DNA of 64,000 nt from Allomyces macrogynus ATCC 38327 (taxonomy: Eukaryota; Blastocladiomycota; Blastocladiomycetes; Blastocladiales; Blastocladiaceae): NCBI GenBank assembly GCA_000151295.1, contig GG745346.1:270264-334263 (forward strand), given 5' to 3'. Numbering within the stretch: position 1 is the stretch's first letter; every line of letters starts with the position of its first letter. Under the pieces are notes generated by a model that saw nothing but the letters and a program-made list of their open reading frames with translations, did no database searches and was not told where the DNA came from. Position numbers and translations under genes: made by a program. Shown piece after piece: positions 63,849-64,000 of this stretch.

Positions 63849-64000
63849 TCAGCGCGGCGGCCGCGGCGGCGGCAACGGCGGCGGCACCGACGGCGGCACC
63901 GGCGAGTAACTCGATCCGGTGGTCGCGTAGTACGACGACGGGTTCCCTGCGGTGCGCCCGTAGAGGTACTGCGCGGTCGACAGCCACGCGGCCGGTGGGG
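63849..64000 (-). CDS. Pro/Tyr-rich protein, C-terminal part (5' end outside window)
   Basis: The last 50 codons are seen in one open frame: PPAAWLSTAQYLYGRTAG, a Ser/Tyr stretch (SSYYATTGSSYSP) and a terminal run of Pro with Val, Leu and Arg. The TGA is at 63849-63851. The order PPxxxW...QYxY, then Tyr-rich, then poly-Pro mirrors the small ORF at 50.4-50.8 kb, which lies among GRDP genes. This may be the tail of such a protein or of a GRDP relative whose body lies beyond the window. No function is recognised. Confidence 0.5.
   Translation of the reverse strand, partial: PPAAWLSTAQYLYGRTAGNPSSYYATTGSSYSPVPPSVPPPLPPPRPPR

Noticed and set aside
1..64000. CRISPR arrays, bacterial operons, insertion sequences or integrated viral genes
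   Set aside because: No spaced short repeats, no transposase, integrase or capsid-like proteins; introns and gene content are eukaryotic throughout.

Overview
The window is a gene-dense eukaryotic segment and almost certainly fungal. Three things support this: a canonical fungal FKS-type 1,3-beta-glucan synthase at the left edge; short spliceosomal introns of about 60-90 nt whose donors are mostly GTACGY; and core eukaryotic genes (exportin-4-like, mitochondrial-type phosphopantetheinyl transferase, MsrB, ITPase). GC-rich coding sequence and a large lineage-specific leucine-rich-repeat (LRR) family suggest an early-diverging zoosporic fungus, for example Blastocladiomycota. That placement is inference and was not tested.

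Layout. 1-4.1 kb (minus): glucan synthase, running off the left edge. 4.7-16.8 kb (minus): one intact and four decayed F-box-like/LRR genes, interrupted by an MFS transporter of the oxalate:formate antiporter (OFA) type. A second, closely related MFS copy lies at 17.7-19.2 kb, and its 5' flank is duplicated too. 20.6-22.2 kb (minus): a protein with two GRDP-like (PF07173-type) domains and a C-terminal ubiquitin-like domain. 22.6-34.9 kb (plus): two intact and five broken LRR genes, with a second GRDP/ubiquitin-like gene on the opposite strand at 33.2-34.1 kb. 35.1-45.8 kb (minus): four intact LRR genes and one dead one. 46.3-48.1 kb (plus): one more dead LRR copy. 48.7-51.2 kb (minus): a decaying cluster of GRDP genes plus a small Pro/Tyr-rich ORF. 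52.6-54.3 kb (plus): a third OFA-type MFS gene carrying three apparent single-base indels. 55.1-63.8 kb: housekeeping block of exportin-4-like (minus), PPT2-like transferase, MsrB, a possible secreted protein and ITPase (all plus). At the right edge (minus) is the C-terminus of another Pro/Tyr-rich protein.

Biology. About 18 copies of one F-box-like/LRR family (7 intact, 11 degenerate) fill roughly 44 kb, in strand-coherent blocks typical of birth-and-death tandem expansion. GRDP genes carrying ubiquitin-like tails are interspersed and also duplicate and decay. F-box-like receptors beside ubiquitin-like fusion proteins make a link to ubiquitin signalling plausible, but nothing in the sequence proves it. 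The two outer blocks (cell-wall synthesis on the left, transport/redox/nucleotide housekeeping on the right) look like conserved flanks of an accessory island.
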